From an uncultured Desulfovibrio sp. (GTDB lineage Bacteria; Desulfobacterota; Desulfovibrionia; Desulfovibrionales; Desulfovibrionaceae), in NCBI GenBank assembly GCA_913063155.1, contig CAJXYU010000006.1:62001-126000 (forward strand): a stretch of 64,000 nucleotides of DNA, written 5' to 3'. The notes under the pieces were generated by a model. It saw nothing but the letters and a program-made list of their open reading frames with translations. It did not search any database and had not been told where the DNA came from. The translations under genes were made by a program, and so were the position numbers. The stretch's first letter is position 1, and each line of letters begins with the position of its first letter. Positions 1-9,697 of the stretch are shown one piece after another.

Positions 1-2
1 AG

Positions 3-269
3 GAACTGCACGCAGCACCATGGCCGGAAATCAACGCCATGATCAAAAAGTGCAATATTCGCAACTACTCGATTTACTTCAAGGACGGGTATCTCTTTTC
101 CTATTATGAATACACCGGAGAGGATTTCGACGCAGACATGAAAAAAATGGCGGCAGACCCAAAGACTCAGGAATGGTGGGGGGAATGCATTCCCTGTCTG
201 ACCCCACTGGAGACACGCAAGGAAGATGAACTCTGGGCTTCCATGGAAGAAGTCTACCACCTGGACTAG
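3..269 (+). CDS. L-rhamnose mutarotase-like protein, 5' end cut by window
   Basis: The reading frame is open to the window edge. Read from base 3 it gives ELHAAPWPEI before the listed Met, then NYSIYF, both typical of the RhaM/RhaU mutarotase family (about 104 residues). That family interconverts the alpha and beta anomers of L-rhamnose or a related sugar in the cytoplasm. Only the C-terminal 88 or so residues are present, ending in the usual Trp-rich EWW and MEEVYHLD tail. The Met at base 39 is therefore internal and not the start. The gene probably closes a sugar operon lying to the left, which cannot be seen. The family call is good; the actual sugar is unknown. Confidence 0.8.
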   Translation, partial: ELHAAPWPEINAMIKKCNIRNYSIYFKDGYLFSYYEYTGEDFDADMKKMAADPKTQEWWGECIPCLTPLETRKEDELWASMEEVYHLD

Positions 270-289
270 TTCTCGAGGACTGCCCGATT

Positions 290-332
290 CCGCCGAGGGA
301 GCCCAGGCTCGGTGGCGGCGCTCCCTTGGCGG
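290..332. terminator. GC-rich hairpin after the mutarotase gene
   Basis: The arms CCGCCGAGGGAGC and GCTCCCTTGGCGG pair over 13 bp with one G-U wobble, about 20 bases after the mutarotase stop codon. No clean T-run follows, so it may be a weak terminator or an mRNA-stabilising stem. Confidence 0.45.
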
Positions 333-460
333 CGCGTGTGAAAGCAGGCGGCAAGACAGCTTTTGGGCCGAAGCCCCTCTCTGCCAATACTCATGATGTA
401 AACCAATAAACAGATGTTCTTCGCGACTTGACAGAAAACCATGCCTATTCAGGAGACAAA

Positions 461-1615
461 ATGATGACGACACTCCCCCTGGAAGGGATCGTTGTGTTGG
501 ATTTCAGCCAATTTCTGGCCGGCCCTTCCGCGGCCCTGCGCCTGGCGGACCTGGGCGCAAAAGTTATCAAGATCGAACGCCCCGGAACCGGCGAATTGGG
601 CAGAAGTCTGTACATCTCCGACCAGGAGTTTGACGGCGAAAGCGCCCTTTTCCACACCATAAACAGAAACAAACTCAGTTATGCCGCCAATTTGAAAGAC
701 GAAAAAGATCTGAAAAAAGTCAAAAGGCTCATCGCCCGGGCCGACATTCTGATCGAAAATTTTCGTCCCGGCGTCATGCGCAAGTTCGGATTGGATTACG
801 ACTCCCTCAAAGAGGAGAATACCAAGCTGATCTACGGTTCGGTCACGGGGTACGGCACGGAAGGCCCTTGGAAGCGGCTGCCTGGCCAGGACTTGTTGGT
901 CCAGGCCCGGTCCGGTCTGGCCTGGCTGAGCGGGGAGTCGACCCAGGGGCCGGTTCCCGTGGGGCTGTCCTTGGTCGACATCATCACCGGCGCTCATCTG
1001 GTGCAGGGCTTGCTGGCCTGTCTGGTGCGTCGCGGCATTTCGGACAAGGGCGGCTTGGTGGAAGTGAATCTCATGGAATCCATTCTGGACATGCAGTTCG
1101 AGCTGTTCACCTGCCACCTGAACGACGGCGGACAATTGCCCCGCCGCTCGGGCATCAACAACGCCAACGCCTATCTCGGCGCCCCCTACGGTGTTTACAG
1201 GACCGCCGACGGATACATGGCCATGTCCATGGGGGATATTGTCCGGCTGGGTGAAATTCTGGAATGCCCCGGTCTGACGCCCTATGACGACTCCGGCGCC
1301 TGGTTCGCCAAACGGGATGAAATCAAGACCGTATTGGCGGAACACCTGATCGGGCGGTCCACGCAGGACTGGATGGACCGGCTCATCGAAGCGGACTATT
1401 GGGCCGCGCCGGTCCTGGATTGGCGAGAACTGAGGAAAGATGGCGGTTTCAAGGCCCTGGAGTTCGTCCAGGAAGTGGAACGCGAGAGTGGAGCGGTGCT
1501 TAAAACCACGCGTTGCCCGGTGCGTATCGATCACGAAAAACTGTTTTCGCGCCGGGCCGCTCCCCGTCCCGGCGAACACACTGAGTCAATCAACACGGAA
1601 TACGGTCTGGACTAG
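461..1615 (+). CDS. CaiB/BaiF family (class III) CoA-transferase
   Basis: Class III CoA-transferases move CoA between carboxylic acids through an aspartyl-CoA anhydride. The N-terminal [14 protein letters not shown] and the [13 protein letters not shown] segment carrying the catalytic Asp are both typical. The predicted length is 384 residues, normal for the family. I prefer the ATG at 461 because AGGAGA lies just upstream; the TTG at 428 has no such site. MaoC follows after 23 bases, and a solute-binding-like protein comes next, so the three look like one operon. That pairing suggests activation of an organic acid to its CoA ester and then hydration or dehydration of an acyl-CoA. The substrates cannot be deduced. 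Confidence 0.9.
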   Translation: MMTTLPLEGIVVLDFSQFLAGPSAALRLADLGAKVIKIERPGTGELGRSLYISDQEFDGESALFHTINRNKLSYAANLKDEKDLKKVKRLIARADILIENFRPGVMRKFGLDYDSLKEENTKLIYGSVTGYGTEGPWKRLPGQDLLVQARSGLAWLSGESTQGPVPVGLSLVDIITGAHLVQGLLACLVRRGISDKGGLVEVNLMESILDMQFELFTCHLNDGGQLPRRSGINNANAYLGAPYGVYRTADGYMAMSMGDIVRLGEILECPGLTPYDDSGAWFAKRDEIKTVLAEHLIGRSTQDWMDRLIEADYWAAPVLDWRELRKDGGFKALEFVQEVERESGAVLKTTRCPVRIDHEKLFSRRAAPRPGEHTESINTEYGLD

Positions 1616-1638
1616 CCGACAATCCAGGAGAAAAGATC

Positions 1639-2085
1639 ATGTTTTACGAAAAGTACTACGAGGAATACGAGATCGGCGAAAGCCGCACCAGCGAAGGGCG
1701 CACCATCACGGAGACGGATATCGTGCTCCATGCCGGGCAGACCGGTGATTTCTATCCGCACCACATGGATGCCGAATGGTGCAAAACCCAGCCCTTCAAG
1801 GAACGCATGGCCCACGGAACGCTCACGTTCGCCATCGCCGCAGGGCTAGGGGCAGGAGACATCAACTCCAAGGCCATGACATACGGATACGAGCATCTGC
1901 GTTTCCCCCGCCCGGTCTTCATAGGCGACACGCTGCGGGCCACCTTCACCATCACGGAAAAGAAGCCCCATCCGCGCAAGACCGGATTCGGCATCGTGAC
2001 CGAGCGGACCGAAGTGACCAACCAACGCGATGAAACCGTACTCGTCTGCGACCATCTGCATTTCGTCGAATGCCAACCCAAATAA
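1639..2085 (+). CDS. MaoC-family hot-dog acyl-CoA hydratase/dehydratase
   Basis: This 148-residue single hot-dog protein carries the MaoC/R-hydratase signature: [13 protein letters not shown] supplies the Asp and His of the active-site helix, followed by MAHGTL. Members add or remove water across enoyl-CoA esters, and some act on mesaconyl- or itaconyl-type CoA. A clear AGGAGA precedes the ATG. It lies between the CoA-transferase and the solute-binding-like gene with short gaps, so it is probably co-transcribed. The function is likely hydration of the CoA ester made by the neighbouring transferase; this is inference from context. Confidence 0.85.
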   Translation: MFYEKYYEEYEIGESRTSEGRTITETDIVLHAGQTGDFYPHHMDAEWCKTQPFKERMAHGTLTFAIAAGLGAGDINSKAMTYGYEHLRFPRPVFIGDTLRATFTITEKKPHPRKTGFGIVTERTEVTNQRDETVLVCDHLHFVECQPK

Positions 2086-2116
2086 AGGCTGACAGCCCTC
2101 TTCCAAGGAGTTGAAG

Positions 2117-3265
2117 ATGATTACCCTCAAAGGCATGACCTGGGACCATCCCCGTGGATACGCCCCTCTGGAGAAAGCCGCGGCCCTTTATACAGAGAGT
2201 CATCCGGACGTTGCAATCACCTGGGACAGACGGTCCCTGCAGGCCTTTGCCGACCGTCCCCTGTCCCTGATGACGCAGGAGTACGATCTGCTGGTTATCG
2301 ACCACCCCCATGTCGGCGAGGCGGAACGGGACCGTTCACTGCTGCCGCTCAATGGGACCGGGCATGACGCAGAATTGGAGAATTTGGCGAAACGAAGCAT
2401 AGGGCCTTCCTATGAGAGCTACGATTACAAGGGTGCTGTTTGGGCGCTGCCCATCGATGCGGCCGCGCAGGTGGCATGCTGGCGGCCCGACTTGCTCCAG
2501 GCCCCGCCGCAGACATGGGGCGATGTGATCGCCTTGGCTGAGCAAAAACAAGTAATCATGCCGCTCAAACCCATCGACGCCATGGCTTCTTTCTGCACCC
2601 TGTCGGCCAATATCGGCCATCCCCTGGCTGCAACGGAAGCTCAGTTGCTGGACCGTGCCGCCGCCAGAGAGGTCTTCGAAAACCTCTTCGCGGTGGTACG
2701 CCACCTGGAACCGGGTTGCCTAAGCGCCAACCCCATTGAAGTCCTCGAAACACTCTCTCGGGAGGACCGGTATTCGTATTGCCCTCTCCTGTACGGCTAC
2801 AACTCATACAGTCGTCCGGGTGCCGCCAAGCCCATCGCTTTTGGCGACATTCCCGCACTCGGCTCAAGCGGCCCGTGCGGCTCCATGATCGGCGGAGCCG
2901 GACTGTCTGTTTCGGCCAATTGCGAACATAAAGAAACCGCCCTGGATTTTGCATTCTGGGTCATGAACGGAAAAAACCAGAGCGGGTTTTATTTCGAGGC
3001 CTTGGGGCAACCCGGGCACCTGGATGCCTGGGAGAGTGAACAGACAAACGGTCAAAGCCTGGACTTTTTCCGCAACACCCGCGAAACCCTTGAAAAAAGT
3101 TGGCTCCGCCCCCGATACGACGGGTTCCTCGGTTTTATCGATCAGGGAGGCGCCCTGGTCAACGAATGCCTGCGAGGCCGGCGGTCGGTCGAAGAAGTGC
3201 TCGACGCACTTGAGGTCATTTATGAAGAAAGTCACACTGTCCGGCTTGAAAGAATATATGAATAA
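2117..3265 (+). CDS. Extracellular solute-binding-like protein without signal peptide
   Basis: The 382-residue product resembles family 1 solute-binding proteins of sugar ABC transporters: WALPIDAAAQVACWRPDLL and repeated segments typical of a two-lobed fold. The N-terminus, MITLKGMTWDHPRGY, has no hydrophobic signal sequence or lipobox, and no upstream in-frame extension supplies one. I chose the ATG at 2117 because AAGGAG sits six bases upstream; the TTG at 2111 directly abuts it. No permease or ATPase is nearby. With CaiB and MaoC as operon partners, it may be a cytoplasmic ligand-binding protein, perhaps a sensor or chaperone of the acid substrate. That role is a guess. Confidence 0.75.
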   Translation: MITLKGMTWDHPRGYAPLEKAAALYTESHPDVAITWDRRSLQAFADRPLSLMTQEYDLLVIDHPHVGEAERDRSLLPLNGTGHDAELENLAKRSIGPSYESYDYKGAVWALPIDAAAQVACWRPDLLQAPPQTWGDVIALAEQKQVIMPLKPIDAMASFCTLSANIGHPLAATEAQLLDRAAAREVFENLFAVVRHLEPGCLSANPIEVLETLSREDRYSYCPLLYGYNSYSRPGAAKPIAFGDIPALGSSGPCGSMIGGAGLSVSANCEHKETALDFAFWVMNGKNQSGFYFEALGQPGHLDAWESEQTNGQSLDFFRNTRETLEKSWLRPRYDGFLGFIDQGGALVNECLRGRRSVEEVLDALEVIYEESHTVRLERIYE

Positions 3266-3378
3266 AGCGTTTTTCCGGCCGTTCTCCGGTATCAATAATA
3301 TGCCGGAAACTGGAACGATAAAAAAAAGCATGGCATGGCGTCTGTAAGACATCAGCCATGACTGCTTACGCCTCTTAT

Positions 3379-3416
3379 AAGAAAAGGCCCTCGGAACCAC
3401 CTGAGGGCCTTTTCTT
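3379..3416. terminator. Intrinsic terminator, likely bidirectional
   Basis: AAGAAAAGGCCCTC pairs perfectly with GAGGGCCTTTTCTT around a 10-base loop. A-rich and T-rich flanks would give a U-run on either strand. It separates the CaiB operon (plus) from the RibBA-like gene (minus), which converge here. Confidence 0.9.
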
Positions 3417-3499
3417 ATGGTTTGAACTGGAATACCGTCCAGCAGGACCATGCTTACTGCGGGCTCATAATCAATCTGCCTCCATTTGAATGAGCCTGC

Positions 3500-4711
3500 T
3501 TACTCCTTATCAAACGAAAGCATGTGACCCAGTTTGTCCCTCTTGGTCTTCAGGTGGGAAAGGTTGAGTTCGCACGCGTCACTTTCAATGGGAATACGTT
3601 CGGTAACTTCCAAACCGTAGCCATTGAGACCAACGAGCTTTTTGGGATTATTGGTCATGAGGCGCATTTTTCGTACGCCGAGACAGGCAAGAATCTGGGC
3701 ACCGACGCCGTATTCACGTAGAGAATCCGGGATGCCCAGCTTCTTGTTGGCTTCCACAAAATCAATTCCGTCATCCTGCAGGGAAAATGACTTGATGGCG
3801 TCACCAAGTGAGCTTTTGGTCTCGTCATTGCGCATATAGAGAAGAATGCCACTCTCTTCACCTTGAATCATGCACATGGCATTTTGGAGCTGATCCCCGC
3901 AATCACAGCGAACAGATCCCAAGGCATCTCCGAGAGGGCACTCGGCATGGACACGAACCAGTACGGGAGTGTCAGGGGTGATGTTTCCTTTACACAGGGC
4001 TATATGGGTCTGACCATCGACTCCGGATTCAAATGCGACAGCAGTGAAATTCCCCCAGCGGGTGGGCAGATCAGCCTCCGAGACCTTATTAACGTAAGTT
4101 TCTCCATGACGCACGCGCCACGCGATAAGGTCGGCGACCGAACAAACCTTCAAGCCGTGCTTTTCAGCATAGACCTCCAGGTCCGGCAAGCGGGCCATCG
4201 TGCCATCCTCATTCATTATTTCCACGATGACGGCAGCAGGCTTGCACCCTGCCAGCCTTGCGATATCGGCCCCGCCTTCAGTCTGCCCGGCGCGAACGAG
4301 CACCCCGCCATCTTTGGCGCGGAGAGGGAAGACATGCCCAGGAGTGACTATATCATCGGGTGATGCACCGTCGGCAACTGCCGCAAGGATTGTTGCAGCC
4401 CGATCTTTCGCGGAAATTCCGGTGGTCACTCCCGAACGGGCCTCGATCGAAACAGTAAAATTGGTGCCGAATCCGGACGTGTTGTTTGAAGCCATGAGCG
4501 GTAGATTCAGTTGATCAACCATTTCACCGGACATGGGGAGACAGATGAGTCCTCGGCCGTGTGTGGCCATGAAATTGATAATCTCCGGAGTGACCTTTTC
4601 CGCGGCAACGATCAGATCGCCTTCATTCTCACGATCTTCATCATCCACCATGATGATCATCTTTCCTTGCCGGATATCCTCAATTGCTTCATCTATCGTA
4701 CACAGGGGCAT
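3500..4711 (-). CDS. RibBA-like protein with altered catalytic motifs
   Basis: The 403-residue protein has an N-terminal 3,4-dihydroxy-2-butanone-4-phosphate synthase (RibB) domain ([10 protein letters not shown] at about 23-32) and a C-terminal GTP cyclohydrolase II (RibA) domain. The RibA zinc ligands C258, C269 and C271 are kept. Several catalytic positions differ from the E. coli enzymes. The RibB GHTEA metal-binding His is Q143. In RibA the QEGRxIGL GTP-binding loop is replaced by [11 protein letters not shown], and the proton-acceptor Asp (E. coli D126) is S330, while the Arg (R128) is kept. It may supply only a RibB activity, or act on another ketose phosphate. It lies downstream of a sugar operon; no FMN riboswitch is visible. 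The ATG at 4711 follows GAGG with good spacing. Confidence 0.8.
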   Translation of the reverse strand: MPLCTIDEAIEDIRQGKMIIMVDDEDRENEGDLIVAAEKVTPEIINFMATHGRGLICLPMSGEMVDQLNLPLMASNNTSGFGTNFTVSIEARSGVTTGISAKDRAATILAAVADGASPDDIVTPGHVFPLRAKDGGVLVRAGQTEGGADIARLAGCKPAAVIVEIMNEDGTMARLPDLEVYAEKHGLKVCSVADLIAWRVRHGETYVNKVSEADLPTRWGNFTAVAFESGVDGQTHIALCKGNITPDTPVLVRVHAECPLGDALGSVRCDCGDQLQNAMCMIQGEESGILLYMRNDETKSSLGDAIKSFSLQDDGIDFVEANKKLGIPDSLREYGVGAQILACLGVRKMRLMTNNPKKLVGLNGYGLEVTERIPIESDACELNLSHLKTKRDKLGHMLSFDKE

Positions 4712-4731
4712 CTTCAACCTCACATTTAAAT

Positions 4732-4756
4732 AAAGCTCCCGTTCTGGAGGAGCTTT
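4732..4756 (-). terminator. Hairpin between deoR-type and RibBA-like genes
   Basis: AAAGCTCC and GGAGCTTT form an 8-bp stem with a 9-base loop. On the minus strand it is followed by ATTTAAAT, just 20 bases before the RibBA-like start. This could be a weak terminator that partly separates the RibBA-like gene from the sugar operon. Confidence 0.5.
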
Positions 4757-4841
4757 GATCTCGGATCATGCCGGTTCGTTTCAAACTGCGGGAGTACAGG
4801 CAACCGCGCTTATGTTGAAGCATGGCAGCCGTGAACGACCA

Positions 4842-5606
4842 TCAGTTTGCTATGACGACCTTCACGCCCATGCCCTCAAAACGCTTCCTGTCTTCGGCGC
4901 GAATGGCGCTATCGGTGATAAACGTGTCGACCAAATCCAACCCACCCAGCGAAGCGAAGGAGACTTTACCGATCTTTGTGGAGTCGGCCACGAGAAAAAC
5001 CTCACTGGCAGCTTCTATCATGGCCTTTTTCACATACAGGTCGTTGAATCCGGGATACGTCAGCCCCTTGTCGAATGAAATACCGCCTGTGGCAAGAAAC
5101 AGCTTTGAAGCGAATACGCCGGAAAAGAACTCCGCCGCCTTTTCGCCAGAGAGGGATAACGTGGGCGGCTTGAATTGCCCCCCCGAGGAGAAGACTGTCA
5201 TCCCTTGGACCCCACCCAGTCGCAAGACAACATTGAGCGCATTGGTTATGACCTTGAGATTCTGCTTTGAAACAAGATGATCGACCATCTCCGACGTGGT
5301 GGACCCTGCATCGAGAATGATGGTTTCACCATGCCGAACGAACTCGGCCGCCTTCGCTCCGATGGCCCGCTTCTTGTCCATGTTCTCAAGGTGCTCCAAA
5401 GACATGGATTGGACCTGTTGGGGGACGGACTTGAGAAAGGCTCCTCCATGTTCACGGACCACGTAACCCTCTGACTCCAGCTTTTCCAGATCCTGTCGTA
5501 TGGTTGGCTCGGATACGGAAAATGTCTGGCTTAGATTTTTAACCCGGGCGCTCCCTTCTTCACGAAGGAGTTCCAGGATCTTCTTGCGCCTTTGTTCTGC
5601 GAGCAT
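4842..5606 (-). CDS. DeoR-family transcriptional regulator
   Basis: The 254-residue protein has an N-terminal DeoR helix-turn-helix (VSEPTIRQDLEKLESEGYVVREHGGA at about 28-55) and a C-terminal DeoR sensor domain with SGG and DAGSTT segments that bind phosphorylated sugars. DeoR regulators usually repress sugar operons until a phosphorylated intermediate accumulates. It lies 22 bases after the isomerase gene in the minus-strand transporter operon, so it probably controls this operon and the divergent transketolase-kinase operon. I could not identify its operator with confidence. Confidence 0.92.
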   Translation of the reverse strand: MLAEQRRKKILELLREEGSARVKNLSQTFSVSEPTIRQDLEKLESEGYVVREHGGAFLKSVPQQVQSMSLEHLENMDKKRAIGAKAAEFVRHGETIILDAGSTTSEMVDHLVSKQNLKVITNALNVVLRLGGVQGMTVFSSGGQFKPPTLSLSGEKAAEFFSGVFASKLFLATGGISFDKGLTYPGFNDLYVKKAMIEAASEVFLVADSTKIGKVSFASLGGLDLVDTFITDSAIRAEDRKRFEGMGVKVVIAN

Positions 5607-5628
5607 TCATTATCCTTAATTTTCGTTG

Positions 5629-7056
5629 CTATCCTTGGTGGTTATACAACTCCCACCCAAGATATTTTCCGGTAGCTTCTTCAATGACATCGGCAACGTG
5701 ACCACGTGTCATTGCCACATGATGTTCAAAACCATTTTGGCATATGTAGCGGAACAGATCTCTCAGCCCCGTGACCTTACAAACCGAAATTGCCCCGGAC
5801 ATATTGCAGGGGTCATCAGTGAACTCGCCATGCCCCACATACCCCTTGATCAATCCGCGGTGATCGTCGGTGGAGATGCGAAAATAAGTCATATCTCCCG
5901 CCAGGACACGCCCTTTGATCGCACCAAAACAATTCTCCCGACCAAGAGTTTCCCCCAAGATATCGAGTTCTGATATCTCCGGCTTGGCGCCTATGAAACT
6001 TGACGGGAAATTGCCGCAGTGCTGGCTGATACACTTATCGGCATCATCACCGTAGTTATTGTTCCAGTCAAGGAAGCCCGGGGGATTTCCCGAGGCAAGC
6101 AGAAGAGTGTACATGGCAACGGCTCCGGCCACGTCCACCTCGCAGGCACTCGGCATGTTGCTTTCGCCCATCATGCTCATGGAAAGACAGGAAGCGCACC
6201 CGTAGTTCTTCTGCATGGAGGTCCAACACTGCACGGCGCTTGCCACACATTCGTTGGCCTCCATCCAATCATCCACAGCCACGGAAAAGCGTGCTTGCCT
6301 GAGGACACGCTCTTCCGAAATGTGGGGAGGGATGTTGCCGTAAGCGCTTATCGCGGCAACTTTTTCACGCACTTTGTCGGAATTGTCGTCAAGGGCAGCC
6401 GCCTCTCCGAAGATTTCGGAAAGATCGACCGGAACGACGGTAATCCCTGACCGTTGAAGAATTTTCTCGCTGTAGCGTACCGTCTGGAAAGCTGCCGGCC
6501 GGGCGCCGATCGACCCGATCCGAGCGCTGCGCAATCCCTTGACCGTCCGACATACCCGGGAAAAACGCTCCAAGTCCGAAAGAAATTCATCGCTGTCGAT
6601 ATCGCAGGTATGTGACGTCGTATCGGTAAACGAAATGCCGTACTGATAAAGGTTGTTGCAGACGGAAAGTTTGCCGCAAAAGGAGTCCCTGCGCTCGGCA
6701 ACTGAATACTTGCCCAGTTCATCATTGCATGCCTGGACCATGACCGGCACATCCAATTTGGCCAGTTCCAGGGTTTGGATGACGCCCAGTTCGTCACCAA
6801 AGTTGGGAAGGACGACAACGACGCCGTCAATCCTGTCGGCGTTGTTGCGGAAGAGTTTGGCATAGAAACTCGCGTGCTCCAACGTCTCAACCGCACCAAA
6901 CGGAGTGTCGGATTCGGAACCGATGACAGCTTCGATGCCCAGCTTGTCCAGCTGCTTCAATATGTCCTTGCGCGCGCCTTCAGCGAATACCGGGTTGAAG
7001 AATCCGCGGGTGGCGAGGATGATCCCGAAACAAGGCTTCTTGTCCAAAATACTCAT
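5629..7056 (-). CDS. L-fucose/L-arabinose isomerase-family protein
   Basis: The 475-residue protein belongs to the FucI/AraA fold: an N-terminal Rossmann-like region (to about 170), then a C-terminal catalytic part containing MPSACEVDV, GFLDWNN and QHCGNF. These fit the Glu, Asp and His that bind the divalent metal and sugar in fucose isomerase. Aldose-ketose isomerisation would feed the divergent FGGY kinase and split transketolase. It is shorter than FucI (about 590) and closer to a family of uncharacterised sugar isomerases seen in ABC-sugar clusters. The gene lies between the permease and the DeoR gene with gaps of about 12 and 22 bases. Isomerase activity is well supported; the sugar is unknown. 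Confidence 0.82.
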   Translation of the reverse strand: MSILDKKPCFGIILATRGFFNPVFAEGARKDILKQLDKLGIEAVIGSESDTPFGAVETLEHASFYAKLFRNNADRIDGVVVVLPNFGDELGVIQTLELAKLDVPVMVQACNDELGKYSVAERRDSFCGKLSVCNNLYQYGISFTDTTSHTCDIDSDEFLSDLERFSRVCRTVKGLRSARIGSIGARPAAFQTVRYSEKILQRSGITVVPVDLSEIFGEAAALDDNSDKVREKVAAISAYGNIPPHISEERVLRQARFSVAVDDWMEANECVASAVQCWTSMQKNYGCASCLSMSMMGESNMPSACEVDVAGAVAMYTLLLASGNPPGFLDWNNNYGDDADKCISQHCGNFPSSFIGAKPEISELDILGETLGRENCFGAIKGRVLAGDMTYFRISTDDHRGLIKGYVGHGEFTDDPCNMSGAISVCKVTGLRDLFRYICQNGFEHHVAMTRGHVADVIEEATGKYLGWELYNHQG

Positions 7057-7068
7057 GGGAAACTCCGA

Positions 7069-8127
7069 TTAATCGTCTTGCAGGGCGGCCCTGCTCTGTA
7101 GATTGCGTTGGAACTGGTCGACAACAACGGCGGCTACGATGACCACGCCCTTGATGACCATTTGCCAAAACGAACTGACGCCCATCATGACCATACCGTC
7201 ACCGAGAACACCGATGACGAATGCGCCGATAATGGTTCCCCCAATACTTCCCCGGCCGCCGGCCAGGGACGTCCCCCCAAGGACGGCGGCTGCAATGGCG
7301 GTGAGTTCAAACATCTCACCGGTTGCCGGGTGCGACGCCTCAAGCTGAGAGGCTATGATGAGTCCGGCGATTGCAGAACAGAAACCGGAAAACATGTAGA
7401 CGATCATTTTCACGCGATTGACGCGCACACCCGAAAGCAATGCGGCCCGCTCGTTGCCGCCTACGGAATAAATGTGCCGCCCAAGGGGTGTTTTGCCTGC
7501 GACATAGGCGGCCAGGGCGCCAAGACCGATCAGAATCCAGATGCTGACGGGAATACCCAGCATCGCCCCGGACCCCAACCAGGGAAACCCCATGTTGCCA
7601 AACTCCTCCTTGCCGACCAGGTTGGGAAAGGTCTTGCCATCGGAAAGAAGCAGGGCCGCGCCTCGGGCAATATAAAGCATGCCCAGGGTGGCGATGAATG
7701 GAGCTACCTTGAACTTGGTGATGAGAAAGCCGCTCACCGCACCACAAAGGGCGCCCACCCCCAAGGTGATCAGAATGATCATGGGAAGGTGGAAGTAGAC
7801 GGTCACCCCGAACATCGGAAGGTACAAGCCGTTGTAGATCAGGCCGCCTGCCACCATGCCCGCGAGCCCGACAATGGACCCCACGGAGAGATCAATACCG
7901 CCGGTGATGATGACAAAGGTCATTCCAATGGCAAGAATGGCGTAGATGGCCACGTGTTTGATCATGATTACCATATTGGCCATGGACAGGAAGTTGGGAG
8001 CCATTATACTGAAATACGCCACGACCAGTATCAGTGCGATGAAGGTTCGAAGCTTCAGTAGAAGCATGCCCAGTTTCATTTGCCCCTTGCTCTTTGCCGG
8101 CGCTTCCGGCGCTGCCGCCATATTCAT
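7069..8127 (-). CDS. Ribose-type ABC transporter permease (RbsC family)
   Basis: The 352-residue integral membrane protein has about ten hydrophobic segments and the RbsC-family hallmarks GGIDLSVGSIVGLAGM and ALLGGTSLAGGRGSIGG. It forms the membrane channel of a sugar importer with the adjacent ATPase and binding protein. A leading hydrophilic tail (AAAPEAPAKSKG) precedes the first membrane span. AGGAGA lies seven bases before the ATG. The operon order is binding protein, DUF2291 lipoprotein, ATPase, permease, isomerase, regulator. Confidence 0.93.
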   Translation of the reverse strand: MNMAAAPEAPAKSKGQMKLGMLLLKLRTFIALILVVAYFSIMAPNFLSMANMVIMIKHVAIYAILAIGMTFVIITGGIDLSVGSIVGLAGMVAGGLIYNGLYLPMFGVTVYFHLPMIILITLGVGALCGAVSGFLITKFKVAPFIATLGMLYIARGAALLLSDGKTFPNLVGKEEFGNMGFPWLGSGAMLGIPVSIWILIGLGALAAYVAGKTPLGRHIYSVGGNERAALLSGVRVNRVKMIVYMFSGFCSAIAGLIIASQLEASHPATGEMFELTAIAAAVLGGTSLAGGRGSIGGTIIGAFVIGVLGDGMVMMGVSSFWQMVIKGVVIVAAVVVDQFQRNLQSRAALQDD

Positions 8128-8142
8128 AATGGCCCTCTCCTC

Positions 8143-9687
8143 TCATTGCGATGCATGTTCAGCAGGCTTGTGCCCCACAGCGGAAGCGATAACGAGATCC
8201 TCCTCAGTCGCGTCCTCACGTGTGAACTCTCCGGTTATCCGCCCATTGCTCATGACTATGATTCGATCGGAAATAGCCATGATCTCCTTGAGTTCCGAGG
8301 TGACGAACAGGATGCTGAGTCCCCGGCCCGCAAGGCCATTCATGATTTCAAAGACTTCGCTTTTGGCTCCTACGTCAATCCCCCTCGTCGGCTCATCCAT
8401 GAGAAGCACCTTGGGCCCCGTGAACAAAGCCTTGCCTATGACCACTTTCTGTTGGTTGCCGCCCGACAACGACCCGATAAGCACATTGGGTCCTGCCACT
8501 TTGATGGCCAGATCCTCTATCATGGTGCGGACGGCTTCCTTCACCTTATCGCCCATAATGTGAAAACCCCTGACAAATTTCCAAAGGCTGGCGAGAGTCA
8601 TGTTGTTCGAGACGGACAAAACCTGCACCAACCCTTCACGCTGGCGATCTTCCGGGATGAGCGCCAAGCCTTTTCTGATGTGCTCACCTACGGTTCCTTC
8701 CGTCACGTCGATTCCATCGAGAACCACTTTTCCCTTGGAGTTTTTGTGAAGTCCCATCAAGCATTCGAACAGTTCCGAGCGCCCCGCGCCCATGAGTCCA
8801 TACACTCCCAGAATCTCACCTTTGTTCAAGGTGAAAGAAACATGATCAACAGCATAGCCGCCGCCGACGCGGGGCAGACGAAGCTCTTCCACCCGCAACG
8901 CCTCTTCGCCTGTGGAGTAGCTGACGTGATCAACTTTGCGATCCGCAGCCTCGCCAACCATTTGAGCCACGATCCAGGGCACATCTATTTCGTCCATGGG
9001 GGCGGACTCGACAAGCTTGCCGTCACGCAGAACGCTGATGTAGTCGCCGATTCGAACAAGTTCTTCCAGGCGATGGGAAATGTAGATGATGGACACGCCA
9101 TTGGCCTTGAGGTCCTCGATGATATTAAACAACACCTCGACCTCGGCTGTAGAAAGGGCCGATGTGGGCTCGTCCATGATCAGGATGCGCGTGTCCAGTG
9201 CCAAGGCCTTGGCAATCTCCACTATCTGCTGCTGTCCGATGCGCAGATCTCCGACCAGGCCCCTGGGGTCGACGTCGGCCTGCAACCGCTGAAGCAGCGA
9301 TTTAGCCTGCGATACCTGCTCATTATGATCAATATGGAAACCGGCCAAAGTCCGCTCGCGGGCAACAAAAATGTTTTCCGCCACGTTGAGATTCGGAAAA
9401 AGATTGAGTTCCTGATGGATCATGCCGATGCCGTGGACCTCGGCATCCTGAAAGGATCTGATGCGGACCTCCTCGCCCTCAAGGTACAAAGCTCCCCTCG
9501 TCGGAGTTTCAACTCCGGCAAGAATCTTTGTCAGAGTGGACTTGCCAGCACCATTCTCCCCTACCAGCACATTGACCTTGCCCCGATAGACGTTGAAGTC
9601 CACTCTATCCAAAGCGACTGTGCCGGGGAACAACTTGGTAACCTGCTCGGCTCGCAGGATGACCTCGTCCTTCAGCGCCTCCCTCAT
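8143..9687 (-). CDS. Ribose-type ABC transporter ATPase (RbsA family)
   Basis: The 514-residue protein contains two fused ABC domains, as in RbsA, XylG and MglA. The first has Walker A GENGAGKST and an IGQQQIVEIAKAL signature. The second has the usual degenerate Walker A (GLMGAGRSE) and a good LSGGNQQKVVIGKAL signature. It powers sugar import with the following RbsC-like permease. AGGAGG precedes the ATG, and the gap to the permease is 15 bases. Confidence 0.94.
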   Translation of the reverse strand: MREALKDEVILRAEQVTKLFPGTVALDRVDFNVYRGKVNVLVGENGAGKSTLTKILAGVETPTRGALYLEGEEVRIRSFQDAEVHGIGMIHQELNLFPNLNVAENIFVARERTLAGFHIDHNEQVSQAKSLLQRLQADVDPRGLVGDLRIGQQQIVEIAKALALDTRILIMDEPTSALSTAEVEVLFNIIEDLKANGVSIIYISHRLEELVRIGDYISVLRDGKLVESAPMDEIDVPWIVAQMVGEAADRKVDHVSYSTGEEALRVEELRLPRVGGGYAVDHVSFTLNKGEILGVYGLMGAGRSELFECLMGLHKNSKGKVVLDGIDVTEGTVGEHIRKGLALIPEDRQREGLVQVLSVSNNMTLASLWKFVRGFHIMGDKVKEAVRTMIEDLAIKVAGPNVLIGSLSGGNQQKVVIGKALFTGPKVLLMDEPTRGIDVGAKSEVFEIMNGLAGRGLSILFVTSELKEIMAISDRIIVMSNGRITGEFTREDATEEDLVIASAVGHKPAEHASQ

Positions 9688-9697
9688 GCGTGTCCTC

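Noticed and set aside
4712-4841. FMN riboswitch before the RibBA-like gene
   Set aside because: The conserved RFN sequence blocks are absent and the gap is short; only an 8-bp hairpin is present.
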